Below, piece after piece: positions 1 through 7,619 of a stretch of DNA of 10,528 nucleotides (positions are counted from its first letter, which is position 1; each line of letters opens with the position of its first letter). The DNA lies in the NCBI GenBank assembly GCA_035528275.1, contig DATKYV010000174.1, positions 1 to 10,528 on the forward strand. The letters run 5' to 3'. The stretch comes from DATKYV01 sp035528275. GTDB taxonomy: Bacteria; Acidobacteriota; Terriglobia; UBA7540. The notes under the pieces are model-generated. The model made no database searches. It saw only the letters and a list, made by a program, of their open reading frames with translations, and had not been told where the DNA came from. The position numbers and the translations under genes are program-made.

Positions 1-1472
1 TGGACCTTGGGGTCCGCTACGAGTACTTCCCCTTGATCACCCGCGATGGGCTCATCAAGTTCGAGCAGTACGACCCCGCCACCAACGAAACGCTGCTGGG
101 TGGGGTGGGGGGCAACTCGACTCACCTGGGAGCCACAGCGAGCAAGAAGCTCTTCAGTCCCAGGATTGGGCTGGCATACAGAATCAGCGACAAGATGGTG
201 GTCCGAGCCGGGTACGGCATCTCGAACGATTCGCTGCCTCTGGAACGGCCACTGCGGGGCTTCTACCCGTTGTCGATAGGAGCGGCTAACGTGGTGCCAG
301 AGACGGATGTCAGCCGCTGGCAGCCGTTGGCCAGCTTCTCGGACGGCATCCCTCTGCTCGCGGATCCCGACATCTCCGGAGGTTCCGTCATTGCACCCAA
401 CACCGTGGACGTCGCGACTATCGCCCCGGGTGAATTCAAACGCGGGTACGTGCAGTCCTGGAACTTCTTCATCGAGCGCCACCTGCCCGGCGAGATGCTG
501 CTGAATGTCGGATACGTGGGCAACCACTTCGTCCACATGATGAACGGCAGAAACCTCAACCCTGCAACCCTCGGAGGTGGATCTGACAGCCAGCCGCTCT
601 ATGCTGCGTTCCAACGGACGGCTGGCACCTACGCCTTCCAGGGCTACCTCGACACCCACTACAATTCACTCCAGGTCTCGCTCAATCGCCGCTACTCAAA
701 TGGGCTCTTCCTCCAGGGGGCCTATACCTACTCGAAGGCTATCGGCTATACCAACGACAACAGTTGGCAGAATGCGTTGGATTTCACCTGTCCCCCGTCT
801 CCCGAAATGCCGGACGGGTGCCAGTCCCACAACCGCCGTACACTGGGTTTCGACCGCACACACGTGCTCAAGATGGCGTACGTGTACGAACTGCCCTTTG
901 GGACAGGCAAGAAGTGGGGCAACACCGACAAGGTTGCCCGGGCGATTCTGGGCGGCTGGCAGATCAACGGTGTTTTCAGCGCCTGGAATGGTCCGCCGCT
1001 TAACCCGGCGTACGATGCCAGCCGGCTGCACACTCCAGGGAGCCAACAGTCACCAGACCGTGCGGAGGGAGTGCCACTCGATTCCGGTTTCCCCGCCACC
1101 TGCCCCCAGGGAGCGGGACCGGGTCAATGCTGGTTCAACCCTCTAGCTTTCACCCCGGTCCTGGACGACGACCGGTTCGGCGACGTGGGCAGGGGCCTCT
1201 CCTGGCTCAGGGGTCCAGGCTTGGTCCAGATGGATATGAGCCTGTTCCGCAACTTCAAGCTCACGGAGCGCTTCACATTGGAAATGCGACTGGAGGCGCA
1301 GAACTTGACCAATTCGCCTCACTTTTATCCCCCCGGCAACGCCAGCGACATCAACCGCGCTGGCAATACCACTTGCACGGACGTCCTCGGCGAATGCGGA
1401 GGAACTTTCGCCCAAATCACCCAAGGGTTCGGCGAGCGGTATGTACAGATAGGGGCGAAGCTCAAGTTTTGA
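1..1472 (+). CDS. TonB-dependent outer-membrane receptor, Oar-like, C-terminal part (5' truncated)
   Basis: The reading frame is open from the window edge (first full codon at 3), so the N-terminal signal, carboxypeptidase-like domain, plug and first barrel strands lie outside. About 489 residues of barrel remain. It opens with DLGVRYEYFPLITR, a strand motif typical of large acidobacterial TonB-dependent receptors, and alternating aromatic strands and loops follow (RPLRGFYP, LNVGYVGNHF, SLNRRYSNGLFLQGAYTYSK, VQMDMSLFRNFKL, FTLEMRLEAQNLTNSPHF). It ends in VQIGAKLKF; the terminal Phe is the outer-membrane assembly signal of beta-barrel proteins. Such receptors bind large substrates and import them using TonB energy; the substrate cannot be read here. 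Three closely spaced Cys pairs (codons at 789/819, 1101/1128, 1374/1395) probably staple extracellular loops. A terminator follows, so transcription likely ends after this gene. Confidence 0.9.
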   Translation, partial: DLGVRYEYFPLITRDGLIKFEQYDPATNETLLGGVGGNSTHLGATASKKLFSPRIGLAYRISDKMVVRAGYGISNDSLPLERPLRGFYPLSIGAANVVPETDVSRWQPLASFSDGIPLLADPDISGGSVIAPNTVDVATIAPGEFKRGYVQSWNFFIERHLPGEMLLNVGYVGNHFVHMMNGRNLNPATLGGGSDSQPLYAAFQRTAGTYAFQGYLDTHYNSLQVSLNRRYSNGLFLQGAYTYSKAIGYTNDNSWQNALDFTCPPSPEMPDGCQSHNRRTLGFDRTHVLKMAYVYELPFGTGKKWGNTDKVARAILGGWQINGVFSAWNGPPLNPAYDASRLHTPGSQQSPDRAEGVPLDSGFPATCPQGAGPGQCWFNPLAFTPVLDDDRFGDVGRGLSWLRGPGLVQMDMSLFRNFKLTERFTLEMRLEAQNLTNSPHFYPPGNASDINRAGNTTCTDVLGECGGTFAQITQGFGERYVQIGAKLKF

Positions 1473-1486
1473 CGCTAAAGGTTGTT

Positions 1487-1514
1487 GTAGGGGCGTATCG
1501 CCATGCGCCCCTAC
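1487..1514. repeat. REP-like extragenic palindrome
   Basis: A near-perfect hairpin: GTAGGGGCGTAT pairs with ATGCGCCCCTAC (12 bp, one G-T wobble) around a CGCC loop. It starts 14 bases after the receptor stop codon. It has no T-run on either strand, so it is not a standard terminator. Similar 'GTAGGGGCGTAT...ATACGCCCCTAC' palindromes are, as I recall, dispersed in many bacterial genomes, so this is best read as a repetitive extragenic palindrome. Only one copy is visible in the window. Confidence 0.6.
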
Positions 1515-1585
1515 TCGCTATCGCCACAGCGCACACCAACACATCCCTGTGGCGGCTAGTCAAGGAAAAGAACAGACTGTTCGTT

Positions 1586-1619
1586 AAAGCGGGCGCGTTC
1601 CTTGCGCCCGCTTTTCTTT
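1586..1619 (+). terminator. Rho-independent terminator of the receptor gene
   Basis: A perfect 11-bp stem, AAAGCGGGCGC pairing with GCGCCCGCTTT, encloses a 7-base loop (GTTCCTT). The + strand continues with T, C, TTT, giving the U-rich tail TTTTCTTT. It lies about 115 bases after the receptor stop and 24 bases beyond the stop of the convergent sulfatase-like gene. The opposite strand has only a short, weak T tail, so it mainly serves + transcription, though it may slow read-through in both directions. Confidence 0.85.
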
Positions 1620-1642
1620 AGGCGGGAGGTGTTCTCACCTCG

Positions 1643-3802
1643 CTAACCCCTCGGCTTGGATGGCCGGGCGGGACTCTCTTCGAACTTCAGGCGGTATTGC
1701 TGGCAGAGCGCATCGCTCTGCGCGCAGACGCTTTGAAATTCGCGCCGCGCGCTCTGCCGATCTCCCAGGTTGAGGTAGGCAAAGGCAAGGCTCAGGCGCG
1801 CCTCAACGAGGTTCGGCTTCATCTTCAACGCCTTCTGGTAATGGTCAACCGCCTCCTTGAACCGGCCGACATTGGCCAGGGCCGTTCCCAGGTAGTGTTC
1901 CAGCCGCGCGTCCGGCAAAAGGAGTTCTTCGGCGCGGCTCAAGGGGCCGAGGGCTTCCTGGTAGCGCTTGAGATCAACCAGCGTGATGCCCAGGTCCTGC
2001 TGGAAATACCCCACGGACGGCATCGCTTCGGCGGCCTTGCGGAAGAAGCGATAAGCTTCCTCGTGGTTTCCCTCCCGTCGCGCAACTTGCCCCAGGGCGT
2101 AAACGGCCTGGTAGTTGCGAGGGTATTCGTGGACGACGAGTTCGAGCACGGGCCTCGCCTGCTCGACTTCGCCCTCGGACAGGTAGGCACGCGCCAGTCC
2201 CATGAGCGCGCGCTCGAACGTGGGATTGAGCTTTAAGCACGCCAGGTAGCTCCGTTTGGCTTCACTCCAACGTCTGAGTTGCGAAAGATTCTCACCCTGC
2301 AAGTAAGGAATCACGAAAAGCTCCGGCTCTTCGCGCGCCAGTGGCTCCAGGACCCGATTGGACTCCTCGGAGCGTCCCGCCTCGTTCAGAGCTTGCGCGC
2401 GCAGAACCCCCTTGAACACCTTGAGCCGGTCCTTGGGGTCAATGAGCGGCCCCGCCGAAGCAGGCCGCACCGAGGCTGAGTAGGCCACGTAACCCAGGGA
2501 TTTGAGCTTCTCGACGGTTTCCGGAGGCAGCGGCGGCGCCGTCGCCGCGGGCTGAGTTGAAGCATAGCGCCGTTCGATGCCGATCAGTTGCTCACGCAGC
2601 GCTGCGGCGAGCGACCGACGCTCGGCGTGAACGTTATGGAGCTCCTCGGGATCCTTGAGAAGGTCATAAAGCTCGGGGCGCGGCGCCTGGATGTACTTGA
2701 AACGGTCGCTGATGATGGCGTGCAGCTCACTCCAGCCGAAAGAATCGCGCGGATAGTACGTCTCGGCATAAACAGGGCGCTCACGGCCTGCGCCTTTTCC
2801 CAGGATGTCCGAGGCGAGACTCATCCCCTGAAACTGCCGGCTCAGCGGATCGCGAAGGTGCACCAGCTCGAAGAGCGTGGGTGCGACATCGATAGTCGCC
2901 ACAAGGCGCTGGACTACGCGCGGCGCGCCCATCCCGCGCGGCAGCTTGAAAATCAGGGGGACGTGGAGGGTCGAGTCGTAAATGAAGAAACCATGCTCGT
3001 CTTCGCCGTGTTCGCCCAGAGATTCGCCGTGATCGCTCATCAGGACAATAAGGGTACGATCGTAGAGGGCGTTCTTGCGCAGATACTCAAAGAGCCGGGC
3101 CAGTTGGCTGTCCGCGTAGGCGATTTCGCCATCGTACAGGTGACCGGCATATTGGCTGCGGAAAGGCTCCGGCGGGTCATAAGGGACGTGGGGATCGTAG
3201 AGGTGCAGCCAAACAAAAAAAGGGGGCGCGGTGCTCCCGCCCTTCCGCCGGGCTTGGAACCAAGCCAGCAGGAGGTCGACGGTTTCTTCGGCGCGACGCT
3301 CGATGCCTCCGGGATTGCGGGCTTCGACCTGCCGCAAACCGAAGTGGTCGTCGTACGTCTGAAACCCGCGATTGAATCCCCAGCTCGATTCCAGCACGGT
3401 CGAGCTCACGAAGGCCGCCGTATCGTATCCGTGACGTCGGAAGGCTTCGGCGAGCACGCCAACGTTTTTGGAAAGCGCACCGCTAATGAAGTCCCGCACG
3501 CCGTTGTACATGGGGTAGGTCCCGGTGAGGATCACGGCGTGAGAAGGCGGGGTGGTAGGGACCTGCGCCAAGGCGCGGTCGAAGCGCACACCTTGCACCG
3601 CCAGCGCGTCCATGGCGGGAGTCCGAACTCGACGCGCCCCGTAGCTGCTCAGCCGGTCCGCGCGCAGCGTGTCCACCGTGATCAGCAGGACGGGCGTGGG
3701 CCTGGGAGGGCGGCCGGAATTACTCTGGGATAGGCCGGTGGAGGCACAGAGGCCCAGGAGAAAGGTAGCCAAGACGGTCCGGTATTTCGGGAATCGATTC
3801 AC
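1643..3802 (-). CDS. Secreted sulfatase-fold (alkaline phosphatase superfamily) hydrolase with C-terminal TPR domain
   Basis: A 719-residue protein from the chosen GTG. An N-terminal signal peptide (hydrophobic VLATFLLGLCASTGLSQ) implies export. Residues about 35-390 form a sulfatase-type catalytic domain: metal-binding LLITVDTLRADRLSSYG (Asp44), nucleophile loop TPPSHAVILTGTYP, LYDPH (Asp204, His205) and SDHGESLGEHGE (Asp257, His258). The sulfatase signature C/S-x-P-x-R reads T-P-P-S-H (84-88): no Cys or Ser to become formylglycine and no following Arg. Thr is the nucleophile in some other members of this superfamily such as lipoteichoic acid synthase, so a phosphoester hydrolase or transferase is possible. 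Residues about 465-705 hold roughly six TPR motifs, suggesting a protein partner. GTG (3800-3802) is preferred because AAAAGG lies nine bases upstream; TTG at 3818-3820 adds six residues. It is convergent with the receptor and divergent from the TPR gene. Fold certain, substrate unknown. Confidence 0.9.
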   Translation of the reverse strand: MNRFPKYRTVLATFLLGLCASTGLSQSNSGRPPRPTPVLLITVDTLRADRLSSYGARRVRTPAMDALAVQGVRFDRALAQVPTTPPSHAVILTGTYPMYNGVRDFISGALSKNVGVLAEAFRRHGYDTAAFVSSTVLESSWGFNRGFQTYDDHFGLRQVEARNPGGIERRAEETVDLLLAWFQARRKGGSTAPPFFVWLHLYDPHVPYDPPEPFRSQYAGHLYDGEIAYADSQLARLFEYLRKNALYDRTLIVLMSDHGESLGEHGEDEHGFFIYDSTLHVPLIFKLPRGMGAPRVVQRLVATIDVAPTLFELVHLRDPLSRQFQGMSLASDILGKGAGRERPVYAETYYPRDSFGWSELHAIISDRFKYIQAPRPELYDLLKDPEELHNVHAERRSLAAALREQLIGIERRYASTQPAATAPPLPPETVEKLKSLGYVAYSASVRPASAGPLIDPKDRLKVFKGVLRAQALNEAGRSEESNRVLEPLAREEPELFVIPYLQGENLSQLRRWSEAKRSYLACLKLNPTFERALMGLARAYLSEGEVEQARPVLELVVHEYPRNYQAVYALGQVARREGNHEEAYRFFRKAAEAMPSVGYFQQDLGITLVDLKRYQEALGPLSRAEELLLPDARLEHYLGTALANVGRFKEAVDHYQKALKMKPNLVEARLSLAFAYLNLGDRQSARREFQSVCAQSDALCQQYRLKFEESPARPSKPRG

Positions 3803-3811
3803 GGGATAATG

Positions 3812-3817
3812 CCTTTT
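3812..3817 (-). promoter_or_regulatory. Shine-Dalgarno site choosing the GTG start of the sulfatase-like gene
   Basis: On the minus strand AAAAGG is followed by the nine-base spacer CATTATCCC and then GTG. The alternative TTG at 3818-3820 has no purine-rich site upstream, but it overlaps the stop of the small upstream ORF as TTGA, so translational coupling from there remains possible. Confidence 0.5.
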
Positions 3818-4110
3818 CAAGACGACGAATTCGTCGGTCGCGCCCGGTACTTGGTCCGGTGCGTGCTCAGCTCGCCCGCCAATCCTGCCTTCAGCTCATG
3901 ACGCGCGGGACGGCCCCGATACTCCACCATTTTAACTCTCAGAAGCGAAAATGGAAGTTGTTCTCCATCCACGCGCTCAAACCAAACTCGAGCTGGTATC
4001 TCTATTTGGCCTTGATAGCTTACGCAGCCGGGTGACATTCTGCCCGGCGGGCCGGAGATCCCAACACCGGCCTGGGTCGCTGTGGTTTCTTTGGAGAGAC
4101 TCACCATCAA
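3817..4110 (-). CDS. Possible small hypothetical protein upstream of the sulfatase-like gene
   Basis: A frame of up to 97 codons fills most of the gap between the divergent sulfatase-like and TPR genes. Candidate starts are TTG 4110, ATG 4107 or GTG 4104; none has a convincing ribosome-binding site. The stop TGA overlaps the alternative TTG start of the sulfatase-like gene as TTGA, which would fit translational coupling. There is no signal peptide or transmembrane segment. The middle (VWFERVDGEQLPFSLLRVKM) has protein-like alternation of charged and hydrophobic residues; both ends look low in structure, and the tail is Arg- and Ser-rich. I recognise no family. It could equally be a non-coding leader that happens to stay open. 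Confidence 0.3.
   Translation of the reverse strand: MMVSLSKETTATQAGVGISGPPGRMSPGCVSYQGQIEIPARVWFERVDGEQLPFSLLRVKMVEYRGRPARHELKAGLAGELSTHRTKYRARPTNSSS
3823..3836. promoter_or_regulatory. Perfect 14-bp palindrome CGACGAATTCGTCG before the sulfatase-like gene
   Basis: A perfect inverted repeat lies 20-34 bases upstream of the GTG start, within the end of the possible 97-codon ORF. Its position would suit a repressor operator or a dyad in the leader RNA. No second copy and no known operator match are visible, so its function is open and chance or coding origin is possible. Confidence 0.25.
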
Positions 4111-4144
4111 CCGATATTTAGAGACTGTCGGAACACCTTGCGTA

Positions 4145-4174
4145 TTGCCAGTGACCCAGCCAGCGTGCTAAAAG
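4145..4174 (+). promoter_or_regulatory. Candidate sigma-70 promoter for the TPR gene
   Basis: TTGCCA (4145-4150, five of six to TTGACA) is separated by 18 bases from TAAAAG (4169-4174, four of six to TATAAT), with an upstream TG at the extended -10 position. The start of transcription would fall near 4181, a few bases before a weak GAGAG ribosome-binding site (4183-4187) and the ATG at 4194. The short leader makes this tentative. Confidence 0.3.
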
Positions 4175-4193
4175 TTGTCGCTGAGAGACCAGC

Positions 4194-5693
4194 ATGAAGT
4201 TCTATCGCGAACTGCTCCGAGCCTTTGCCTTCCTTCTACTGTCTTGTTCGCTGCTTGCTCAGTCATCCGACCTGGCACTGAAGTCGCATCGCGCCAAGGA
4301 GCTGTTGGAGGCGGGGAAGGCGGAAGAAGCCATCCCAATCTACCGTGAGCTGGTGCAAGCCCTGCCGAACAACCCGGGCTTGATGATGAATTTAGGCTTG
4401 GCGCTGGACATGGCCGGGCGCAAGCGCGAGGCGGTGCGCGAATATGAAAGGGTGCTGAAGCTCGACCCGCAACATGTGCCGGCGCTGCTGCTTCTGGGAA
4501 CAGCTTACGTCGAGCTGGGCGAGCCGGCGAAGGCGGTCCCGCCGCTCGAAAAAGTTCTCCGCGCCCAGCCCGGCAACCTGGATGCCCAGGAGGTGCTGGG
4601 CGAGGCGCTCTTCGCGCTCGGGCGGCCCGGGGAGGCCGCGAAGCACTTTCGAAGCCTGGCGGAGCGGGATGAGGGCAGTGCGAACGTCTGGTACGGCCTG
4701 GGGCTCAGCTACGAACGGCTCGCACAAATCAATTTCGCGGAACTCGAAAAGGTCGCACTGGGGTCCGCCTACTGGCTCGAGCTGGTGGCTGAGTCCCGCC
4801 TCAAACTGAATCAGTATAACAGCGCCTTCTTCTTCTACCGGGAGGCCCTGGCGAAGATGCCTTCCCTGCGAGGCGTCCACGCGGGGTTGGCGGAGATCTA
4901 CCGCAAAACGAATCATCCGGACTGGGCTGCCGTTGAGGAAGAGAAGGAGCGGGCGATGCCGCCGCTGGACTGCCGCGCGCAGAAGCTCGAATGCGGTTTT
5001 CAGGAAGGCCGATACCTGGAGCTGGTGGCGTTGTCGGAAAGCCTAAAGACCCCGCAGTCGTATTACTGGCGGACTCGCGCTTTCAATCAACTGGCGCTGG
5101 AGTCCTTCTCCCGTCTTGGTCAGCTTCCCCCCTCCGCTGAAATGTACGAGTTAATAGCCAAAATAGAATCCAGCCGGAGGCAGTACGTCGAATCTGTCCG
5201 AGAGTGGCGAGAGGCACTGAAGCTTTCGCCCGGCCAACCACATCTCCAGGAGGGACTGGCGATCGCGCTGTATCAATCCGGGGACCTGCAAGGAGCTCGG
5301 GCCATCTTCGAGGACCTTCTCAAGCGCCAACCGGAGTCCCCGGAACTGAACTATATGATGGGTGACACGCTCCTGAACTCCCAGCAGCCGCAAGAGGCCG
5401 TGGTGTACCTGAAGAAGGCTGTGACGCTGGCGCCGGGCATGGTCGCCGCCCACGGCTCACTGGCTCGAACGTACCTGGCGCTCGGAGAGGCTGAGAAGGC
5501 CATTCCTCACTTGAAGGCGGCTCTACCCATCGACGCAGACGGCAGCTTGCATTATCAGTTGGGCCGCGCCTACCAGGCGCACGGTGAGTTGGCGCTTGCC
5601 CGGGAAATGCTCAAGAAGTATCGGGACATCCACCAAGCTCAGGAAGATGAAAACAAGACGGTGGAGAAAGAGGTTGAGATTACACCCCCCTGA
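4194..5693 (+). CDS. Exported tetratricopeptide-repeat (TPR) protein
   Basis: A 499-residue protein that is almost wholly TPR. The N-terminus is a signal peptide (KFYRELLRAFAFLLLSCSLLAQ), with likely cleavage after LLAQ; LLSC at 15-18 is too poor a lipobox for a confident lipoprotein call. TPR motifs run from about 26 to 165 (for example NLGLALDMAGRKREAVREYERVLKLDP is one 34-residue unit), then a less regular helical stretch 165-315, then TPRs again from about 316 to 480. The centre has three Cys (260, 267 and signal Cys18). The tail 481-499 is acidic and charged. No catalytic domain is present, so it is a periplasmic or outer-membrane-associated scaffold. The ATG has a weak GAGAG site six bases upstream. 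It is divergent from the sulfatase-like gene, which carries its own TPR tail, suggesting shared complexes. Partner unknown. Confidence 0.88.
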   Translation: MKFYRELLRAFAFLLLSCSLLAQSSDLALKSHRAKELLEAGKAEEAIPIYRELVQALPNNPGLMMNLGLALDMAGRKREAVREYERVLKLDPQHVPALLLLGTAYVELGEPAKAVPPLEKVLRAQPGNLDAQEVLGEALFALGRPGEAAKHFRSLAERDEGSANVWYGLGLSYERLAQINFAELEKVALGSAYWLELVAESRLKLNQYNSAFFFYREALAKMPSLRGVHAGLAEIYRKTNHPDWAAVEEEKERAMPPLDCRAQKLECGFQEGRYLELVALSESLKTPQSYYWRTRAFNQLALESFSRLGQLPPSAEMYELIAKIESSRRQYVESVREWREALKLSPGQPHLQEGLAIALYQSGDLQGARAIFEDLLKRQPESPELNYMMGDTLLNSQQPQEAVVYLKKAVTLAPGMVAAHGSLARTYLALGEAEKAIPHLKAALPIDADGSLHYQLGRAYQAHGELALAREMLKKYRDIHQAQEDENKTVEKEVEITPP

Positions 5694-5877
5694 GCGGGCC
5701 ATCGGCTCATCGGAAGATTGCGTGATTTAGCGATTTGGCGATTGGGTCATCTGTCCGTAGGGCGCGGTTGGAACTGAGATGTTGAATCGCTGGGTTCGTG
5801 AAGGGTTCCAGCATTCATCACTCCTGGTTCTTCGACCATGCATTCTCCTGATTTGTGTCACCTGACCCCGGCGTTTC
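5694..5877. other. Convergent intergenic region without a clear terminator
   Basis: This 184-base gap separates the 3' ends of the TPR gene and the FG-GAP gene. It holds short imperfect direct repeats (CATCGG twice at 5700-5713; GCGATTT/GCGATTG near 5731-5745) and the palindromic GTCACCTGAC (5857-5866) followed by CCCCGG. No hairpin with a T-run is seen on either strand. Confidence 0.4.
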
Positions 5878-7554
5878 TTACTTGTCCGGCTCCCGGACCC
5901 GCAAAATCTGATCGGCCTTCACGTCTTTAAGGACCTGCGTGATTCCGCTGGGCCACTGGATTTCGATCGCAGCGATCTTTTCCGTTTTCCCCAACCCGAA
6001 GTGCACGCCGGAATAACTCGAGGAAGCGTAACCCACCGCAGTGGTCATGTGGTTCACCTGCTCGCCGATCCGGACGCGCGCGCCGATCCCATCCCGATTG
6101 CTCCTGGTTCCGACCAGCTTGAGGGTGATCCAGTGGTTGTCGTCAGGGCTCACGTTCTCCCAGAGTTCGGCAGGCTCGCGCAGAGCCGACACCACCACAT
6201 CGATCTTGCCGTCATTGTTGAAGTCCGCGAAGGCGCAGCCGCGATGCGCCGCTGGCGCCTGAAAGCTTTCCCCGGCGTCCGTCGAGACGTCGCGAAACGT
6301 TTCGTCGCCCTGATTGGCAATGATGCTGTTGGGCTGGCGGTATTCCGTGGCCTTGAAGAGTCGAACGTTGTCGTCGGCATGAGAATTGGCCGTGAAGAGG
6401 TCCTTCCAGCCGTCGTTATTGAAATCGAAGACCCCCAGGCCCCAGCCGCTTCTGTGCACGCTGACGGGGCCAAGCCCGCTGGGATATGTCACATCCTGCA
6501 TCCACCCGTCCCCTCGATTGCGGAAGAGCGGCCAAGTGTCTCCTTCCAGAGCGGTCACGAACACATCGGGGAGACCATCGTTGTCGTAATCGCGAAAATC
6601 CGCCCCCATGCTGGAGATGGGCTTCCCGCCGTCCAGCAGGGCTGCTCCCGTTTCGAGACCCACCTCTTCAAACGTCCCGTTGCCGCGATTGTGGAACAGG
6701 AAATTGGCCTGGTTATCGTTCGTGACATACGCGTCCATGAAGCCGTCGCCGTCGTAGTCGGCAAAGGCAAGCCCCATACCCCGGCCCTGGAATTTGGCAA
6801 TCCCTGATTGTTCGGAAACGTCTTCGAACGTCCCGTCCCCGCGGTTGTGATAGAGCGTGTTGGTCAATCCTTCGAAGTACATGGGGTGGCAGTACACCCG
6901 GATATTGCGCGCCGCATCCCCGCAGAAGCGATCATATTCCGGCGTCCACTTGGCATAATCCACCACCAAGAGGTCGAGATAGCCGTCGTTGTCATAGTCG
7001 AACCAGCCGCCCGCCACGGACCACTTGTCGCTCTTGATGCCAGCCTTCTCGGTGACGTCCTCAAATCTGCCGTTGCCCAGGTTGTGATAGAGAACGTTGT
7101 GGTACACACCTGCCACGAAGAGGTCGACATGACCATCATTGTCGTAGTCGCCGGCGCCGGCGCCCATGGAATAGCCGGCACTCGCCACGCCCGCTTCCTG
7201 CGTGATGTCCTTGAACTTCATTCCTCCCTCGTTGCGGTAGAGCCGGTTGTAGAACTTGGGAGAGTTTTTCTCGAGCGAAGGTAAGGCGGCCCCGTTGGCG
7301 AAGAAAATATCCGTCAGACCGTCGCCATCGTAGTCAAAGGCGGCGACTCCGCCCGTCATCGTCTCGATCATGTGCCTTCGGGGCGTAGGGCCATTCTCGA
7401 GCACGAAATCCAGCCCTCCGGCTGCGGCGACGTTGCGAAATCGGATGGGAGTGAGCGGATGGGAAACCTTCGTGGCAGAGCTAGAAATCCACCCTGTGGT
7501 GAAGCAGCAGAGCAGGAGGCCGGTAACAAGAACACCGACAGGCAATCGGGACAT
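5878..7554 (-). CDS. Secreted CRTAC1-type FG-GAP/VCBS repeat protein with C-terminal ASPIC/UnbV domain
   Basis: A 558-residue protein from ATG 7552-7554, chosen because a signal peptide starts there (MSRLPVGVLVTGLLLCCF). The frame stays open 126 codons further upstream, but that part is antisense to a PQQ-dehydrogenase remnant and not protein-like. Seven FG-GAP calcium-binding motifs of D-x-D/N-x-D/N-G-x-x-D form are seen, near residues 74, 136, 186, 266, 322, 377 and 444 (DYDGDGLTD, DYDNDGHVD, DYDNDGYLD, DYDGDGFMD, DYDNDGLPD, DFNNDGWKD, DFNNDGKID), predicting an integrin-like seven-blade propeller with bound calcium. Residues about 484-550 match ASPIC/UnbV (GIGARVRIG, SSYSGVHFGLG, IEIQWPSG). 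Such proteins are extracellular or surface-bound; their molecular role is not settled. In Acidobacteria they are often found near TPR, sulfatase-like and TonB-receptor genes, as here. No clear ribosome-binding site precedes the ATG. Confidence 0.92.
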   Translation of the reverse strand: MSRLPVGVLVTGLLLCCFTTGWISSSATKVSHPLTPIRFRNVAAAGGLDFVLENGPTPRRHMIETMTGGVAAFDYDGDGLTDIFFANGAALPSLEKNSPKFYNRLYRNEGGMKFKDITQEAGVASAGYSMGAGAGDYDNDGHVDLFVAGVYHNVLYHNLGNGRFEDVTEKAGIKSDKWSVAGGWFDYDNDGYLDLLVVDYAKWTPEYDRFCGDAARNIRVYCHPMYFEGLTNTLYHNRGDGTFEDVSEQSGIAKFQGRGMGLAFADYDGDGFMDAYVTNDNQANFLFHNRGNGTFEEVGLETGAALLDGGKPISSMGADFRDYDNDGLPDVFVTALEGDTWPLFRNRGDGWMQDVTYPSGLGPVSVHRSGWGLGVFDFNNDGWKDLFTANSHADDNVRLFKATEYRQPNSIIANQGDETFRDVSTDAGESFQAPAAHRGCAFADFNNDGKIDVVVSALREPAELWENVSPDDNHWITLKLVGTRSNRDGIGARVRIGEQVNHMTTAVGYASSSYSGVHFGLGKTEKIAAIEIQWPSGITQVLKDVKADQILRVREPDK

Positions 7555-7589
7555 GGGACAGCATACAAATCGTACGACAAGCACCTTCG

Positions 7590-7619
7590 ATATTGGCATT
7601 GAAGACAAAGCGGTGTCAA
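7590..7619 (-). promoter_or_regulatory. Candidate promoter of the FG-GAP gene
   Basis: On the minus strand a consensus TTGACA (7614-7619) is followed after 18 bases by CAATAT (7590-7595), a poor -10 box. A transcript from it would have a leader of about 30 bases before the ATG at 7554. The -35 is perfect but the -10 is weak, and part of the site lies in the PQQ-dehydrogenase remnant on the other strand. Confidence 0.25.

Noticed and set aside
2588..3733. 381-codon + strand ORF opposite the sulfatase-like gene
   Set aside because: It lies wholly antisense to a gene with clear catalytic motifs and TPRs; the translation has no recognisable domain and reflects GC-rich third-position bias.
6001..6807. 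268-codon + strand ORF opposite the FG-GAP gene
   Set aside because: Antisense shadow of the FG-GAP repeats, with Val/Ile/Ala-rich nonsense sequence and no ribosome-binding site.
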